From: Capitella teleta | Lineage: Eukaryota > Annelida > Polychaeta > Capitellidae | NCBI GenBank assembly: GCA_000328365.1 | Contig: KB308420.1 | Span: 45,108 to 109,107 of the forward strand | Length of the DNA stretch: 64,000 bases | Direction of reading: 5' to 3' | Shown: piece after piece, positions 63,542-64,000 of the stretch | How positions within the stretch are numbered: position 1 is the first letter of the stretch | How the letters are laid out: each line of letters opens with the position of its first letter | Made by a program: the position numbers and the translations under genes | Notes under the pieces: generated by a model | What the model was told of the DNA's origin: nothing | Database searches by the model: none | Seen by the model: only the letters and a program-made list of their open reading frames with translations

Positions 63542-64000
63542 TCAAACTGCGGTATCTGCAACATCAAATGGAATACTTATAGAAGGATCAGCACCCGCAA
63601 ACTCCAAACAAGACAATGACAACGTTCTTCCTCGAGATAACCTTTTGCTTCCTGTAGCTTCATCTTTCTTTGGCAGACTCAGCAGTGATGACACATTGAC
63701 GAGATCGTTGTCTGATCTTGAAAATTTGCGCAAATCGTTTTGACGTTTATCTTCGCCATCTGAGGGTTTCTCTGTTCCTGAATACCTCTGACCTTGGAGG
63801 ATAGCAGCCACCGCTTGAGCCTTCTCCTGCTTCAATTGTCTCAGTGGAACATTTTCGTTGCTGCTGTCAAAAGCGGGGTTACTGACGCCACGGCGCGGTT
63901 CTGTGGTTTCATGCAGATACCCCGATCGGCGCGGAACAGGTTGATTATTGTTTGCTGTTTCAGGTGGAGGCTGATATCCCGGCATGCCGCAAGTACTCAG
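63542..64000 (-). CDS. C-terminal part of an unrecognised protein, cut by the window edge
   Basis: Minus-strand frame open from the window edge to a stop at 63542-63544, at least 147 residues. Hydrophilic and probably disordered: YQPPPETANNNQPVPRRSG, RRGVSNPAFDSSNENVPL, then Lys/Ser/Asp-rich sequence with SLLSLPKKDE and SKRLSRGRTLSLS, ending DVADTAV. NPAFD-type segments are common in cytoplasmic tails of membrane proteins, so a receptor or transporter tail is possible, but I do not recognise the family. The Met at 63985 is not shown to be the start; the frame continues to the edge. Confidence 0.6.
   Translation of the reverse strand: MSTCGMPGYQPPPETANNNQPVPRRSGYLHETTEPRRGVSNPAFDSSNENVPLRQLKQEKAQAVAAILQGQRYSGTEKPSDGEDKRQNDLRKFSRSDNDLVNVSSLLSLPKKDEATGSKRLSRGRTLSLSCLEFAGADPSISIPFDVADTAV

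Overview
The window is animal nuclear DNA. It carries intron-rich genes for metazoan housekeeping and signalling proteins (fibrillarin, a DYRK1-class kinase, TMEM192, DDX6, a GLB1L2-type beta-galactosidase). Between them lie LINE, DIRS-like and LTR-type retroelement remains and several short DNA transposons. I cannot name the phylum. The proteins are close to their vertebrate counterparts, and most introns are tiny (about 49-64 bp), which suggests an invertebrate with minimal introns but roomy, repeat-filled intergenic DNA.

Layout: 1-4 kb holds repeats (an LTR-type gag-like fossil, a TA microsatellite, a dispersed repeat, the 3' end of a LINE). Fibrillarin runs rightward at 4.0-6.9 kb, and its 1.6-kb first intron contains three copies of a box C/D snoRNA-like gene. 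DYRK1 runs leftward at 10.6-14.1 kb, with a GC-rich, low-complexity upstream region (14-19 kb) that gives way to AT-rich DNA up to a gap at 26.9 kb. A tandem repeat follows at 26.9-28 kb. TMEM192 runs leftward at 30.4-31.7 kb and is complete. A transposon graveyard (inverted-repeat element, DIRS fossil with a DNA-transposon insertion, LINE) occupies 32.4-37.2 kb. DDX6 runs leftward at 42.7-44.6 kb and is complete. Upstream of it on the same strand, five more copies of the snoRNA lie at 45.1-48.3 kb, with a hAT-type element and a MITE among them. A rightward gene for an unidentified coiled-coil protein lies at 51.6-53.5 kb. The 17-exon GLB1L2-type gene runs leftward at 55.9-62.6 kb, and the 3' end of another leftward gene reaches the right edge.

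Main finding: a conserved core of about 65 nt occurs eight times, always in the transcriptional sense of the neighbouring gene. Each copy has a box C, a box D and an outer stem whose sequence differs between copies yet mostly stays paired. This is the architecture of a box C/D snoRNA. Three copies sit in the intron of fibrillarin, the methyltransferase of box C/D particles. Five sit upstream of DDX6, three of them in a block-duplicate of the fibrillarin intron cassette. DDX6 itself has a further, unrelated C/D-like candidate in its one 164-bp intron. The window thus looks like an RNA-processing neighbourhood in which a snoRNA family spread by local duplication. The rRNA or snRNA target of the guide could not be recognised from memory.
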